DNA of 64,000 nt from Cherax quadricarinatus (taxonomy: Eukaryota > Arthropoda > Malacostraca > Decapoda > Parastacidae), in contig NC_091307.1 in assembly GCF_038502225.1 (NCBI RefSeq), positions 27,942,078 through 28,006,077 of the forward strand. The letters run 5' to 3'. Positions 20,563-32,033 of this stretch are shown here, one piece after another. The translations under genes and the position numbers were made by a program. The notes beneath the pieces were generated by a model. It made no database searches and was not told the origin of the DNA. It was given only the letters and a program-made list of their open reading frames with translations. Position 1 is the stretch's first letter; each line of letters begins with the position of its first letter.

Positions 20563-20965
20563 AGAAAATAAAGCAAAATAGGATGACGGAGGGTGTACCA
20601 ACAATAGTGGAGGGAAGGCAAGGCAGGGGTTGTCCTAGGAAACGTTAGAGACTTGGACACCCAACAGCCATGTGTGACTATGTTAGATAGGAGTGGAGGC
20701 AAGTGGTGTTTATGACTTGATGTGCTGTTGAAGTGTGAGCAATGTAACATTTATGAAGGGATTCAAGGAAACTAGTTAGCTGGACTTGAGTCCTGGAGGT
20801 GGGAAGTACATTCATTGCATGCATTCTGGAGGAGGAGTTGGGGATATTGCATTTTGGAGAGGCATCTAAACTGTAGTATCAGCACACTTCTGGCAAGATA
20901 GTGATGGTGAAAGTTTCTTTTTTGGGTCACCCTGTCTCAGTGGGAGATAGCTGGTGTTAAAAAAG
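20563..20965 (+). mobile_element. LINE-A fragment, right half
   Basis: Picks up at AGAAAATAAAGCAAAATAGG, equivalent to AGAGAATGGATCAAAGTAGA at 39318, and ends with GGGTCACCCTGTCTCAGTGG. Confidence 0.8.
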
Positions 20966-21525
20966 ATGAGTTGACACTAATCGACAATCTTCTTGAGTCT
21001 GTTGGAACAGAGGTTTGGGTGTTTTATAAAGAACATTCAGTGACATCTGCTATGGAAGCAGCTAGACTTACTGACACATTTGAGGCCAACCATTCTGTCT
21101 GAGCGGTTTCTTAACCTTTCTTCCCAATAGCTCGGTACGGAGAGATCACATGTCACAAAACACAGTAATTGCTTTTTTCTTTCTTTCTTTCCAAGAATGG
21201 ACCATTAGAGTTATTGTTCTATTTTCTTATCTTGCTCCTTTGTTAGTTGTTTGAGGATGTGTGTGAGAGGGTGGCATTATTTGCTTCTCCATCTGCTCGA
21301 GATGTATTTACTCGTAATTACCACTACTACCACCAGTGTTAGTATTTGTTACTACACTACTACCATTATTACTGCAATAGGAATTCACAATTTTTTAGTT
21401 TGACCCCCTAGGTGTTGAATGTTTCCTCAAATACTGTAATATGATAATATAAACACTTAACAAAGCAAATTTTTGTAGCCATGACATATTTTTAAAAGGT
21501 TATTTTCTCTTCCAATTATCTTCAG
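20966..21525. other. LACTB2 intron, no recognised element
   Basis: Nothing recognised up to the acceptor of the terminal exon. Confidence 0.5.
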
Positions 21526-21657
21526 GATACTCCTGAGCACCTACACCTAGCAGCAGAAAATAATGTGAACCATCATTTGCAGAAACTTTTCAAGGATGGT
21601 GTGATTTACAATCAAGGAAACAAGTGGTGCCTAACTAGCAGGAGAAATCATTTGTAA
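21526..21657 (+). CDS. LACTB2: LACTB2 terminal exon and stop codon
   Basis: The last exon encodes DTPEHLHLAAENNVNHHLQK, then LFKDGVIYNQGNKW and a short tail ending in TAA (21655-21657). This matches the family's C-terminal end, where a TPENLH motif is followed by a helix and a KW pair near the terminus. The acceptor is a long pyrimidine tract with TTCAG. The stop codon overlaps a canonical AATAAA (21656-21661) and a T/GT-rich stretch follows at about 21690-21700, so the mRNA may have a 3' UTR of only 20-30 nt. The preceding intron (14762-21525, 6.8 kb) is the most repeat-laden of this gene. Confidence 0.9.
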   Translation, partial: DTPEHLHLAAENNVNHHLQKLFKDGVIYNQGNKWCLTSRRNHL

Positions 21658-21661
21658 TAAA
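21656..21661 (+). terminator. Poly(A) signal AATAAA overlapping the LACTB2 stop codon
   Basis: AATAAA begins inside the TAA stop codon. No other AATAAA is seen in the next 200 bases, and a TG-rich stretch lies about 30 bases downstream. If used, the gene has almost no 3' UTR. Confidence 0.5.
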
Positions 21662-22370
21662 AACATTTAAATATTAGTCAATTTAGAAATTGTTCAGTGT
21701 GCTTATTATATTCTATCTTTCAACAACAAAGTAAACCCTTAATATAATGGACTCTTATGCATACAGTACTATATTTGTTTTACAGTAGAATATTTCAATG
21801 CTTTTTTTTTTTCATCCAAACCCAAGTGGGTTTGGATGAAAAAAACATGCTGGGCATAGTTCTGTATTCCAAATCTTGAGATCTTGCATTAACAAAATCT
21901 TCATGTCATCAGAGTCCCAAGGTTTCTGGCTGTAGACTATCTTGATTATACCCTACATAATCACATGAGGTTATGTCAGACCCTAGAGATAAGTATTGGC
22001 ACCTAGACAAAGCTAGACAGCACCATGCTTATAAGTTGTATCTGGGTTCAGACCTGTGCACTTTGATGGAAAGTGCACAGGTTCGAATACTGCTGTGGAC
22101 CGAGAGAGAATGTTTGTAAATAATTTTGTGAATTGTTTGTTAAGCATTCCAAAGTCTCTTTTGAAGTTCACTGCATGTGGCAGGATTTGATGAAATAACT
22201 TATCACAAGCCTGATGCTATGGGGTGTGTTTTCCACCATCTAGCTTCAGCTAGGCACCTGTACTTATAACTGGGGTCTGGCTGTGTGGATCAAGTATTGT
22301 GTATTTTGATGCAGTGTGTGTAGGTTCAGATTCTGCTATGACCTAGAGATGTATGTATGTATGTATGTAT
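21662..22370. other. Intergenic sequence downstream of LACTB2
   Basis: Contains a hairpin with a 19-bp stem at 21805-21846 (TTCATCCAAACCCA and its reverse around AG) and a (GTAT)n run at 22350-22371. No gene seen. Confidence 0.5.
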
Positions 22371-22371
22371 G

Positions 22372-23066
22372 TGTGCCTGCCTCAGTGGGAGACTGCCAGA
22401 GATTTTTTTTTTTTTTAACAAGTCGGCCGTCTCCCACAGAGGCAGGGTGACCCAAAAAGAAAGAAAATCCCCAAAAAGAAAATACTTTCATCATTCAACT
22501 TTCACCTCACTCACACATAGTCACTGTTTTTGCAGAGGTGCTCAGAAATACAATAGTTTAGAAGCATATACGTATACATATGCATGTACATATATCCCTC
22601 CAAACTGCCAATATCCCAAACCCCTCCTTTAAAGTGCAGGCATTGTACTTCCCATTTCCAGAACTCAAGTCCGGCTATATAAAAATAACCGGTTTCCCTG
22701 AATCCCTTCACTAAACATTACCCTGCTCACGCCCTAACAGCTTGTCAGGTCCCAAAAACCATTCGTCTCCATTCACTCCTATCTAACACGCTCACGCACG
22801 CTTGCTGGAAGTCCGAGCCCCTTGCTCACAAAACTTCCTTTACCCCCTCCCTCCAACACTTTCAAGGATGACCCCTACCCCACCTTCCTTCCCCTAGAGA
22901 TTTATATGCTCTCCAAGTCATTCTTCTTTGATCCATTCTCTCTATGTGACCAAACCACCTCAATAATCCCTCTTCAGCCCTCTTGACCAATACCTTTAGT
23001 AACTCCACACCAATTAATTTCCACACTATGAATGCATATTTACACCACACACTGCCCTGTAGGATT
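22372..23066 (-). mobile_element. LINE-A 3' fragments in tail-to-tail array
   Basis: A tiny plus-oriented tail (TGCCTCAGTGGGAGACTGCC, 22378-22400) meets a minus-oriented copy starting AACAAGTCGGCCGTCTCCCA. The minus copy runs to about 23066, within the post-RT coding part (LLRWFGHIERM at 22960-22925). Confidence 0.8.
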
Positions 23067-23495
23067 ATACAGAACCTGTGGGGAGGATGTGGAAGGTATT
23101 CCAACTTAATTCAGGGAACTGGAGCACAGATCCAATTCCCTATTATTATTATTATAATCAAAAAGAAGCACTAAGCCACAAGGGCTATACAGTGCTGCAG
23201 GGTAGGGAAGGAAGCGAGGGTATCAGGCGGCAGAAGGGGGGAGGGATGAATAGTAGGCTACAGAAAATAGCGGGGCAGGGGATAGTGCGGGGGTAGAGGG
23301 TAGCAAGAGATGAAGGTAGAAAGGGCTGAAGGTATCATCATAGTTTGTGGAGTAAGTCAGTTATTGTCAAAAAGTGAATGAGAGAGTCTGGATGAAAGGT
23401 GGGTCCATCAGCGAGAAGGGAAGGTAAAGAGAGAGCAGCGGAGCAAAGACGACGTTGGAGGTAAATTCTGCGTGCTCGTTGATAAAGTGGGCAGT

Positions 23496-24053
23496 CTAAC
23501 AGAATGTGGCTGACCAATAAAGGAACCTGACAATTCTCACAGAGAGGAGCAGGGCGTCTCTCCATGAGATATCCATGAGCAAGACGAGTATGGCCAATGC
23601 AAAGGCGGGAGAGAGAGTCGTCTCCCAACCCCGACACTGGTGACAAGACGGCGGCCAGTAACCTATACTCGGTTTAATAGAACAAAGTTTGTTATTGAGC
23701 AGAGCAGACCAATGTTGTTGCCAATGGGTGTGAAGGTGGGTAGCTATTACAGCAAAATAGTCCGGAAATGGAACACCTCTATATGAAACTGGTAGGTCAT
23801 GTACTGCTGACCGCGCAGCAGTGTCTGCCTGTTCATTGCCCTGTACGTCAACATGACCAGGGACCCAACAAAAAACGATATCTTTATGCTTGGTCGAGAT
23901 ACGGCGTAGCCAAAGTTGGATACGGAGAACTAGGGGGTAAGGTGTATCAAATTTCTGTATAGCCTGTAGAGCACTAAGGGAGTCTGAGACAACCACAAAT
24001 GATGACACAGGCATAGATGCGATACGAATAAGTGCTGCAAGAATGGCATACAC
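23496..24053 (-). pseudogene. LINE-B RNase H domain
   Basis: Minus-strand frame with VVSDSLSALQAIQKFDTPYP, the conserved D of RNase H, and FCWVPGHVDVQGNEQADTAA with the GHxxxxGNExAD signature. Typical of the C-terminus of Jockey/I-type ORF2 proteins. Confidence 0.88.
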
Positions 24054-24307
24054 TTCAGCTGTAAAAATGCTAGCCGAAGATAGTAAATGCCCTCACACGA
24101 CGCTGTCCGGAAACACTGCTGTGAATCCGACGCCGTCAGAAGATTTAGAGCCATCTGTGTACACTGCAATGGCATGAGAATGAGAGTGGAAGTGGTCAAG
24201 AAAAAGAGCGGGAAGCCACCGTAGGCAGTTGGGCTTTCGAGCAAGGGAGTGAGAAAGAACAGACCTGAACAGCTGGAACTTCCCAGGGGGTAGGGAAAAG
24301 TGAGATG

Positions 24308-25669
24308 TTACATGAACATATAAAGGCGGTAACTGAAGGGAAGACGAGCGAATGTAGGCGAAGAGAGAAGGGATGGAGCAAACGGGCGGCGAACAAATAA
24401 AGAATGTCTACTAATATCAGTGACCATTCTATAAATGGAAGGATTGCGGAGATCGTGAGAGCGCACATAGTAGCGAAGGCAATGGGCATCATGGCGATCA
24501 GACAAGGATGGAACATTCGCTTCTGCATAGAGGCACTCAACAGGGGAAGAGCGAAAAGCACCAAGGCATAAATGTAATCCTTGGTGATGGATGGGGTTAA
24601 GGCTAGAGAGAGTAGCAGGAGAGGCCGCTGAATAGATCTGGTCACCATAATCGAGTTTCGATAAAATGAGGGCTGAATGTAGGCGAAGGAGAGTTCGACG
24701 ATCAGCTCCCCATGAAAGATGAGCAAGGGTTTTAAGAAGGTTCAGCCGGCTGTGACAAGTTGCCTTTAGAGAGGTAATGTGGGGTTTCCAGGATAACCTA
24801 CGGTCAAAGAGAAGGCCTAGAAACCTGACTGCATCACGTTCAGGGATACGAGAGGCATAGAGGTACAAAGGATGATTGGAGATGACAGAGCGTCTAGTGA
24901 AAGAAATTTGGTGAGTTTTGGTACTGGAAAACTTAAACCCATGCATGGTGGCCCAATTGGAAACATCATCGACCGCATGCTGGAGAGAAACTGTAATGAG
25001 GTGACAGTCAGCACCTGCACAAGCAATAGCAAAGTCATCTACATAGAGTGATGACCAAATATTGGATGGAAGAACAGAGGCCAAATCATTTATAGCAAGG
25101 AGAAAAAGTGTTGTGCTCGGAACACATCCCTGAGGGACACCTTCAGCTTAGACAAAGTCCGGGGAGAGCACATTATTGACTCAAACACGAAAATGTCTGT
25201 CAGTTAAAAAGTTCTTAAGGAAAGATGGTAGATTGCCTCGGAGGCCTAAGGAGTGGGCTTGGGCCAAAATATTATACCTCCAAGTTGTGTCATATGCCTT
25301 CTCAAGGTCAAAAAATATGGCAATAACCGAGTGGTTATTCGCAAAGGCATTACGAACATATGTATCCAAACGTAGTAAGGGGTCTATGGTAGAACGGCCC
25401 TTACGAAAGCCATATTGACAAGTGGAGAGACTGTCTCTCTCTAAATACCACATTAAACGTCTATTTACCAGACGTTCTATCACTTTGCAAACTGCACTGG
25501 TAAGAGCGATGGGACGATAGTGGGAGGCTTCATGTCCCATAGTACCTGGTTTGCGGAAAGGGAGAACAATGGCAGATTTCCACAGCTGTGGAAGAACTCC
25601 ATATGACCAAATAAGATTGAAAAGACATAAGAGGACTGCAAGGGCTGACTGATGTAAATGTTTTAACAT
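24308..25669 (-). pseudogene. LINE-B reverse transcriptase domain
   Basis: Minus-strand pieces at 25669-25181 (SHYRPIALTSAVCKVIERLV, QYGFRKGRSTIDPLLRLDTY, IFFDLEKAYDTTWRYNILAQ) and 25084-24308 (SLYVDDFAIACAGADCHLIT, FLGLLFDRRLSWKPHI). A TAA lies just before EGVPQGCVPSTTLFLLAIND, so the domain cannot be made from one frame. RT palm motifs including YVDD are preserved. Confidence 0.9.
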
Positions 25670-25774
25670 ACGAATATGAATGTCGTCGGGCCCAGCTGTC
25701 GATGATCGGCAAGCTGAGAGTGTTGCCTCCAGTTCCTGAAGTGTAAAAGGCGCATTATACTGTTCTTCTCTGAG

Positions 25775-25824
25775 CGCTGTATAATCCTACGGGTTTAGCG
25801 CTTCCCCCTTGATTATAATAATAA
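25775..25824 (+). mobile_element. 50-bp LINE-tail retrocopy inside LINE-B
   Basis: CTGTATAATCCTACGGGTTT and AGCGCTTCCCCCTTGATTAT, ending in ATA repeats. Flanked by 14-bp direct repeats TGTTCTTCTCTGAG (25761-25774, 25825-25838). A different subfamily from the AGCCCTTGTGGC type. Confidence 0.9.
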
Positions 25825-26053
25825 TGTTCTTCTCTGAGAGAAGAAAAGTCCAAGGGTGCTAACTCTCTGGCAGACTTTGAGGAAAGAAACGAGGGGCAGA
25901 GATGAAGCCCCAGAGAAATACGGACCAGATGATTGCCAATTTCAATGGCAACATCTAGAGGGTTTGCTATATCAACACCAGCAACCCGCAGAACAGGAGC
26001 CAGGTCAGGAGAATATTTACCACTCAGTTTCCATACTTTTTTCCAGACTGCAC

Positions 26054-27165
26054 TCATAAAGGAAGCAAAGGTGATGGTGGAGATATAATCTCGCCAGCAA
26101 GTGTGTTCAGTGTCACGGATGACATGGCGAGTGATCGCACGCTTCTGCTTAAAATCAAGAAGTCTCTCAGTGGTTCTATTATACCGGTACCTGCCCCATC
26201 AGCGCGTTTCAAACGTACTGCACGAGCACAAGCAGGAGACCACCAAGGCACACATTTCTGAGAATGCCTGCCCGAGGTTTGGGGTATAGAATGAGAAGCT
26301 GCGGTTAAAACTGAGGACGAGAAGAGGTGTAAAAGCTCATCAATGGAGGACGAAGAAGGAACCTCACTAAAAACAGTTAGTTGTGAGTAAAGGTCCCAAT
26401 TTGCCTGATCAAATTGCCAGCGTGGGTTACGAAGAGGTGGTGAATATGAAGGGGAAGTAAGAATGATTGGAAAACGATCGCTGTCATGTAAATCCGGGAG
26501 AACAGACCAGGTGAAGTCTAGTGCAGTGAAGAGCAGACTGAGAGATCGATGCAAGAGAGAGTATGAGTATGAGGATCAAAATGGGTGTGAGTACCTGTAT
26601 TTAAAACATGGAGGGGTTGGGAAGCAAGGAAAGCCTCTAGCTGAATGCCACAGGAATCACAGTGAGACCCCCCCCCAGAGAAAATGATGGGCATTAAAAT
26701 CGCCAAGTAACAGAAGTGGTGGCGGTAATGATGAAACAAGAAATGCAATATCCTGAATAGATAATGCTCGAGGAGAGAGGTACAAAGAACAGTGTGTATA
26801 CCACCTATGCAGGTGGATATGGGCTGCTGTGTAATGCAGCGATGGTACGGAATATCAGTGCGTAGAAGAAGGGCACTTTTGTTAAAGGTCCCATTAGGAA
26901 AAGGATCCGAAGAACACAATAAATTATAGCCTGAGATGGGATAGATAACAGCAGAGTGTAATTTTGGTTCTTGTAAGCAAACACCAACAGGGGAAAATTG
27001 GGAGAGCAACGTCTGAAGCTCACCCCGATTACCCGAGGCCGCGTATATTCCACTGTAAATAGGCCGATTGGCAACGATAAAGATGCTAGAAATCCGCAGG
27101 TAAGGGTACTTACGGACTAGAGGGGTTAGAAAAGTCCACATGCGGTGGCAGCGGAAAACGTTCAA
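26054..27165 (-). pseudogene. LINE-B endonuclease region of ORF2
   Basis: Minus-strand frames with NRGELQTLLSQFSPVGVCLQ, EPKLHSAVIYPISGYNLLCS and, after a frameshift, LTSPSYSPPLRNPRWQFDQA. The arrangement matches APE-type endonucleases of Jockey elements, but a break around 26680 (C-run) interrupts the NAHH region. Confidence 0.75.
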
Positions 27166-28926
27166 GCAGTGAAGGAACGGTGCACTGTGAAGAAAGGAGC
27201 TGCGCAGATGGAGAAGAGGAAAGAGAAGGAACAGAGGGTGGAGCAGTGTCCATTGATGGTTTGGTCTCTACAATATACGTGTATTCAGAGATTACTTCAA
27301 GTGTTTCGGAGTTCAGAGACGTCATATGGGAGACAACATTGGAGATGGAAGGAGGAGTAGTTTGAGTAAAGATCGGAACTGTAATGGACTGTACCAAGGT
27401 AGGGGGGAGGGGGCAGAAAAGGCAGAAACTTGGGAGGGGACAGGGGAGGAAGGCACAGTACGAGGAGGAGGATGAACCTCCGCACTTGTAACAGAGCCAG
27501 TGAAAGGGGAAGACCCAGGTAAAGTGTGGAGGTGGATGAAGGGAAGGAGGGGTTAAAGAAGATTTTTTGGACTTCTGAGAGGTAGAGGGACGATCGGGAG
27601 GAGGTGTCATACGAGGTCTTGTCGATACCGGGGTTTGTGAAGGAGAACACGAAGTGAGAACAGACCGAGGTGTTGAAGTAGGGACGTCCGAGCCCAGGAC
27701 AGCAAAAGAATTAGATACAGGAGTGACTATAGGACCGGCAACCACAGAGGAGGCTGCAGGAGATGGGACCCCAGAAGTGGGGGGACGTTTTGAAACACGG
27801 GGTAGTCTCCTTTGGAGGCGGAGATGAGAAACCGCCATAGCATAAGGGAGACCTTCTGCCTCTCTGAGGCAACGAATTTCCCACTCATTCAAGTAGACCT
27901 GGCAACGGCCAGAGTACGAAGGGTGAGCCTCATAACAAGGCAGGAGGGAGGTCGACTGCAAGACGTATTAGAATGGTCATCGGTGCCACAGACTGGGCAT
28001 TCGGCTATAGATCTGCAATATTTTGCTGGGTGGCCAATCGCCAGCAATTTCTACACTTTTGCGGTGTAGGGATCACCTTTCGAACTTGTAACCGATGTCC
28101 TGCTTCATAAACAGAGGATGGGAGTTCACGGCTGTCAAAAGTTAAACGAGCCACATTGCTAGGGTATCATCTCCGCCCGCGGGCAGAAAGAACATAAGTG
28201 TCTACCTTGAGAATTGGGAGATCCAGCTGTTCGAGAATGTCATCGCCACATGTCTGGAAATTCTGTTGGACTATGGTATGGGGCAGAATAACAGTACCAC
28301 TACAAGAATTGAGGGAATGATGTTTTTCGATAGTGATAGGAATAGTATCGATATGTGAAAGAGAAAGATCATGAGCTTGGGTAGTATTCTGGACTGTGAT
28401 AATGCGCGTACCACTCTTAAGAGCATGAAAAGAAATATCTCTACCAACATGGCGTAGGAGCGCTTTGCCAATACTATGGTCGGAAAGATAGGCAGTAGAA
28501 GAAGTCGGTATTAAAGAATTTAGTCCATTGTGTGGTCCGAAACCGAGTGTGGAGAGGGAGTGCATGACGTGTCGGTCTTTTCTGAGTAGAATGGGAAGGC
28601 AACGAAGTAACATCATCAGGAGATTGTCGTTGGCGTTTAGAAGTGGGACCAGAGTTGGTCCAACGTGGGATGGGCTGGCGATTCGAAAATTGCCGCACTG
28701 TAGAGGGAGAGGCCAGAAGCATAGTCAAAGGAGAGCGGAGGTCAGACAAATCGAAGGAGTCAGTCGAAACCCCGGCACCTGAAGCAGGTGACGAAACAGC
28801 ACCAGCAAGAGGTACAGGGGCCTTAGGAGTGTCTGAAGAGTGGCCAAAAGACAAGGCAAGGTCAGAATGGGGTGCGGTAACAATAAGGGGCCCGGGGGTA
28901 GTGGGGTCATGGATTGGGGACTCCAT
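27110..28926 (-). pseudogene. LINE-B ORF1 (gag-like) remains
   Basis: Minus strand. It begins with a Pro/Ser/Thr-rich N-terminus at 28926 and shifts frame near 28530 into LGFGPHNGLNSLIPTSSTAY and YLSDHSIGKALLRHVG. A zinc-knuckle cysteine pattern lies near 28060-28000, then a C-terminal part with CQVYLNEWEIRCLREAEGLP and a low-complexity Pro/Ser tail. The gene is broken in at least two places. Confidence 0.7.
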
Positions 28927-29934
28927 GGTTAGGTTACTTCTTTTTTTTGTTTTTAAGAAAAAAAAAGAAAATAAAAATAATAAAAAAAAAGAATAAAAAA
29001 AAGGGGGGAGAGGGGAGGGATAGTTCCCAGGAGGAATGAAAGGGCCATAAATCTCCCTCCGCGCCCAAGAGGACCTCAGCACCGCAAGTAGCGCAGATGC
29101 AGCATGGAACCCGTGCCACACCCTACCCTTCATGCCAGTAAACCATCAGTCCAGGATAGCAACCTCACATCTGCCGAGCTACCTCGGTGGACGAAAGAGA
29201 GGGCGGCCGGATATCCGCCACAAAGCATACCTCCTTCGGCCACCACCCCCGGAATCCGAAAGGTGGCTTCCAGAGATACACCCGTCGCCCGAAAGACACC
29301 CAAAGCCACCCTCCGGGATACAGGAGAGGGATCAGGACATCCCCAGGCGATCCAGATTCCACAGCAAACTACGCCACCGCCAAGAACCTCAACGGAACGG
29401 GATGTACGCCAGTACCCTTTCCCCTACCTAGGAACTAGCGTGCCTGTGGGAAAAATAACAAAGGCCAAAAAGAGGAAGGGCAAAAGGGAGGGGCAGGGAG
29501 GATGGGATAGGGAAGGGGGGTAATTAGGTTCAGTCTGAGGAAGGAGACCTACAGGTCTAATTCCTCAGACCAAGAGCCTCTTCACTACGCCATGGAGCCC
29601 CCCTTGAAGAGGTGTGCCACTTACTAGCCCATTACATGTTCTTGTCATCCAAACCTGTAAATTTGACCATATCAATCTCTGGATTTTATTAACCCTTCAC
29701 TTTCAAATTTGCTTTTCAAAAGTTATTTTCTGTATAAAAAAAAAAAAGGGGGCAATCTTATTAAAACAAATGCAGACCATTTAATATATACAGTATATTT
29801 ATTATGTACATGCAAAACTGTTTGTAATTTGATATATATAATTATAAACCTCATCTTGAAAATTTTAAACTGCTGTGAGCATTGCATACAGAAATATATA
29901 TATACAGTACATACTTTATACATAATACACATTC

Positions 29935-31006
29935 TTAACCCTTTGACTGTCGCAACCCCCAATCCTGAGGTGTCTCCTGGTGTCGCAAAATTTAAAAAAA
30001 AAAAAATTATTTTTTCTTATGAAATGACAATCTTTTCCCGATTGTAATGACACCAAAAAAACGAAATTTGATGGAAAACTGACGGAATTATGCTCTCGCG
30101 AAGTTAGCGACCTCGGCGTTGTTTACAAATCGGCAATTTCGCCCACTTTGAGCCCTATTTTCGGCTAATTCCATTGTTCCAGTCGCCAAAACTCATAGCT
30201 ATTTCTTTTGAACTCCATTTTTTCTATCGATTGAGTACAAGAAACTGCCCATTTACCGATTTCAACTACCTAATAATGTGGTCAGAAATTTGCAATTTGG
30301 CCAATTTCACGAAAATTAAAAAATATGACAATTTCAAAATAAGGTCCAGAATGAACAATGCAGACATTCCTGGCTCTAAAATAACATTTTCTTGCTCATC
30401 AGTCATGTCTCCAGGCCCCTCTGATATTACTCTTGCTTTCTATTTTGAATTTTTATTCAAACAAAAAATAGAAGACTTACTATTATGCAGACTACTGCAA
30501 TACTGTAATAATTGTATAAATAACATCAACCCATTCATGACTGCATATTAGAATGGCTAGTTGGACATTTATTGGACAATGGCATCATTTGTTTACTTTT
30601 GAACATCGGCAAAAATCAAACATTTCCCCTACTTTGAGCTCCATTTCTAGGTTCTTTTTATAGTAAAATCAATCAAAATCACCTCTATTTCTATAATATG
30701 TTTTCCATTCTATCAAATGAGACCAAGAAAACGAGAATACAACCATAAATACTATACGAAAATAGACCACAAATTCGGCATTTTAATTAAAAAAAACGGT
30801 CGGAGTTTTTTTTTCTCATTATGCACTGCGTGCTCCAGGATTTTTTTTATATGGTGCACACTGACTGCACAGACCCATTCTCTCACAGGTGGGCCTACCA
30901 GCTTTCTCCTGCTTGATTTGAAGCCGCTAGAATTTATGAGTATATATACGTCAAACACGGTACCTCGTAAGACGTATATATACGGCCGCGACAGTCAAAG
31001 GGTTAA
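29935..31006 (+). mobile_element. TTAA-1 element, copy C, in NDUFV1 3' flank
   Basis: Bounded by TTAA; ends CCCTTTGACTGTCGCAAC and GCGACAGTCAAAGGG, with subterminal GACGTATATATACGG at 30971. It starts 73 bp beyond the NDUFV1 stop codon (minus direction). On the minus strand it contains AATAAA (for example at about 30452), which could act as the gene's poly(A) signal. Confidence 0.9.
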
Positions 31007-31078
31007 AAAAAAAAAAATATTAAAATTAAAAAATGCAGCTTCATGCTCTACATATACACTTTGCCACCTTATTACAGA

Positions 31079-31269
31079 TTAATTTGCTAGTGCATTCTGG
31101 GAAGCAGCAAAATTTGCCATCCTTTCTTCGAGAACAGGGCGAAAGTGTCGAATTAATCCCTGAACAGGCCAAGCAGCACCATCACCCAAAGCACAAATTG
31201 TGTGACCTTCTATTTGCTTAGAAACCTCCCACAAGGCATCAATTTCTTCTGGATGAGCATCACCTCTCA
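31079..31269 (-). CDS. NDUFV1: NDUFV1 terminal exon and stop codon
   Basis: Completes a split valine codon and encodes [40 protein letters not shown] and [20 protein letters not shown] before AN and TAA (31079-31081). [16 protein letters not shown] contains the fourth cysteine ligand of cluster N3. The C-terminal length matches the family. The acceptor is ATCAACAG. A TTAA-type transposon begins only 73 bp downstream of the stop codon, so the 3' UTR must either be very short or run into it. The start of this exon is fixed by phase with the TTTG| end of the previous exon. Confidence 0.96.
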
Positions 31270-31919
31270 CTGTTGATGAAAAATATTAATGTGTTAATTT
31301 TAATAAAGTTATCAATTTACACTTCTCTGGCTAAGAATCAGAAGGATGAATGTTATGAATATATACCAGGTAAGCATGAAAACATTGTCAAGCCACATAA
31401 TTAAAATACATAAGAACCTTTCCATTAAACCCCAGTCTGATTTATCTCAGTGACCACAGTTTCTTACTTAAATTTCATTTTTTTTTTCTTGCCCTCACAC
31501 CTCTGTGGTAATCCTTTTCTTGTCCTAATATTCACAAAATGGGTCAAACCCATACAGGTCAACGCACTGCAAGGCTGACGGGAGCTATTGGCAAAAGGAA
31601 GTAATGTGAAGGGTGAAGCTAACCAAGTCAGAGTTAAAAAGTCAGGGTCTGCATTGAAGGCAAGGCTTTCTGAAAGGAGAGCAAACAAAGTGAGACACCC
31701 AGTTAGCATGCATTTTGATAAATGGTACAATGAAAAGGCATCCAACCCTCAACAAGACTTAAAATTTCAAGAGAGGTGCCATGCATCTCTGCATGTGATA
31801 GCTGAGCGAGTCTTGTGTGGCCAATACAGTCTTGTAACAAGAGCTGCCCATATGTGACCAATGAAAAGAAGTCAACCAATTGTGGGTTCTAATACTGTTG
31901 GTAGAATTACCAACACTAT
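31270..31919 (+). other. NDUFV1 intron with a weak unassigned open frame (31588-31857)
   Basis: An 89-codon plus-strand frame (VRVKKSGSALKARLSERRAN, MHFDKWYNEKASNPQQDLKF) is unlike simple repeats and could be a decayed transposon or gene piece. No family recognised, no splice context, no start context worth noting. Confidence 0.2.
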
Positions 31920-32019
31920 GTTAGGTAAAAGGACAAGTGTGCAACTAATGTGACATTATGACAAAATGTTCCCACAAAAAAAAAAAAAAATTAGTTGCAC
32001 ATATCCTTTTACCTAACAA
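31920..32019. repeat. Inverted repeat with 28-bp arms
   Basis: TTAGGTAAAAGGACAAGTGT (31920 on) and ATATCCTTTTACCTAA (to 32018) are inverted copies around an A-run. Could be a fold-back element or a self-primed duplication. Confidence 0.8.
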
Positions 32020-32033
32020 CTGTGGGTTGATTA

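Larger units (their letters stand above)
23141..29550 (-). mobile_element. LINE-B: Jockey-type non-LTR retrotransposon, nearly full length but degenerate
   Basis: On the minus strand, 5' to 3': ORF1 starts at 28926 (MESPIHDPTTPGPLIV), passes an RNA-binding-like part and a CCHC zinc knuckle (CRNCWRLGHPAKYC around 28060-28020), then ORF2 with an APE-type endonuclease (VCLQEPKLH; LGDFNAHH-type), reverse transcriptase (HYRPIALTSAVCKVIERLVN, FDLEKAYDTTW, EGVPQGCV, LYVDDFAIA) and RNase H (VSDSLSALQAIQKF, FCWVPGHVDVQGNEQADTAA). It ends with the AGCCCTTGTGGCTTAGTGCT tail and ATA repeats at 23141. Frames are broken at several points and a stop precedes EGVPQG. ACAGATCCAATTCCC (23127) and ACAGGTCTAATTCCT (29551) may be the diverged target duplication. 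Confidence 0.88.

Noticed and set aside
21805..21846. Hairpin followed by A-run that looks like a rho-independent terminator
   Set aside because: The window is eukaryotic; annotated only as a hairpin and given no termination role.
29104..29523. Plus-strand 139-codon Pro/Arg-rich frame
   Set aside because: Antisense to the LINE-B 5' UTR/ORF1 region; GC-rich composition keeps several frames open.
31588..31857. Possible small host gene
   Set aside because: No recognisable family, no splice or promoter context, and it lies in an NDUFV1 intron; kept only as a weak note.
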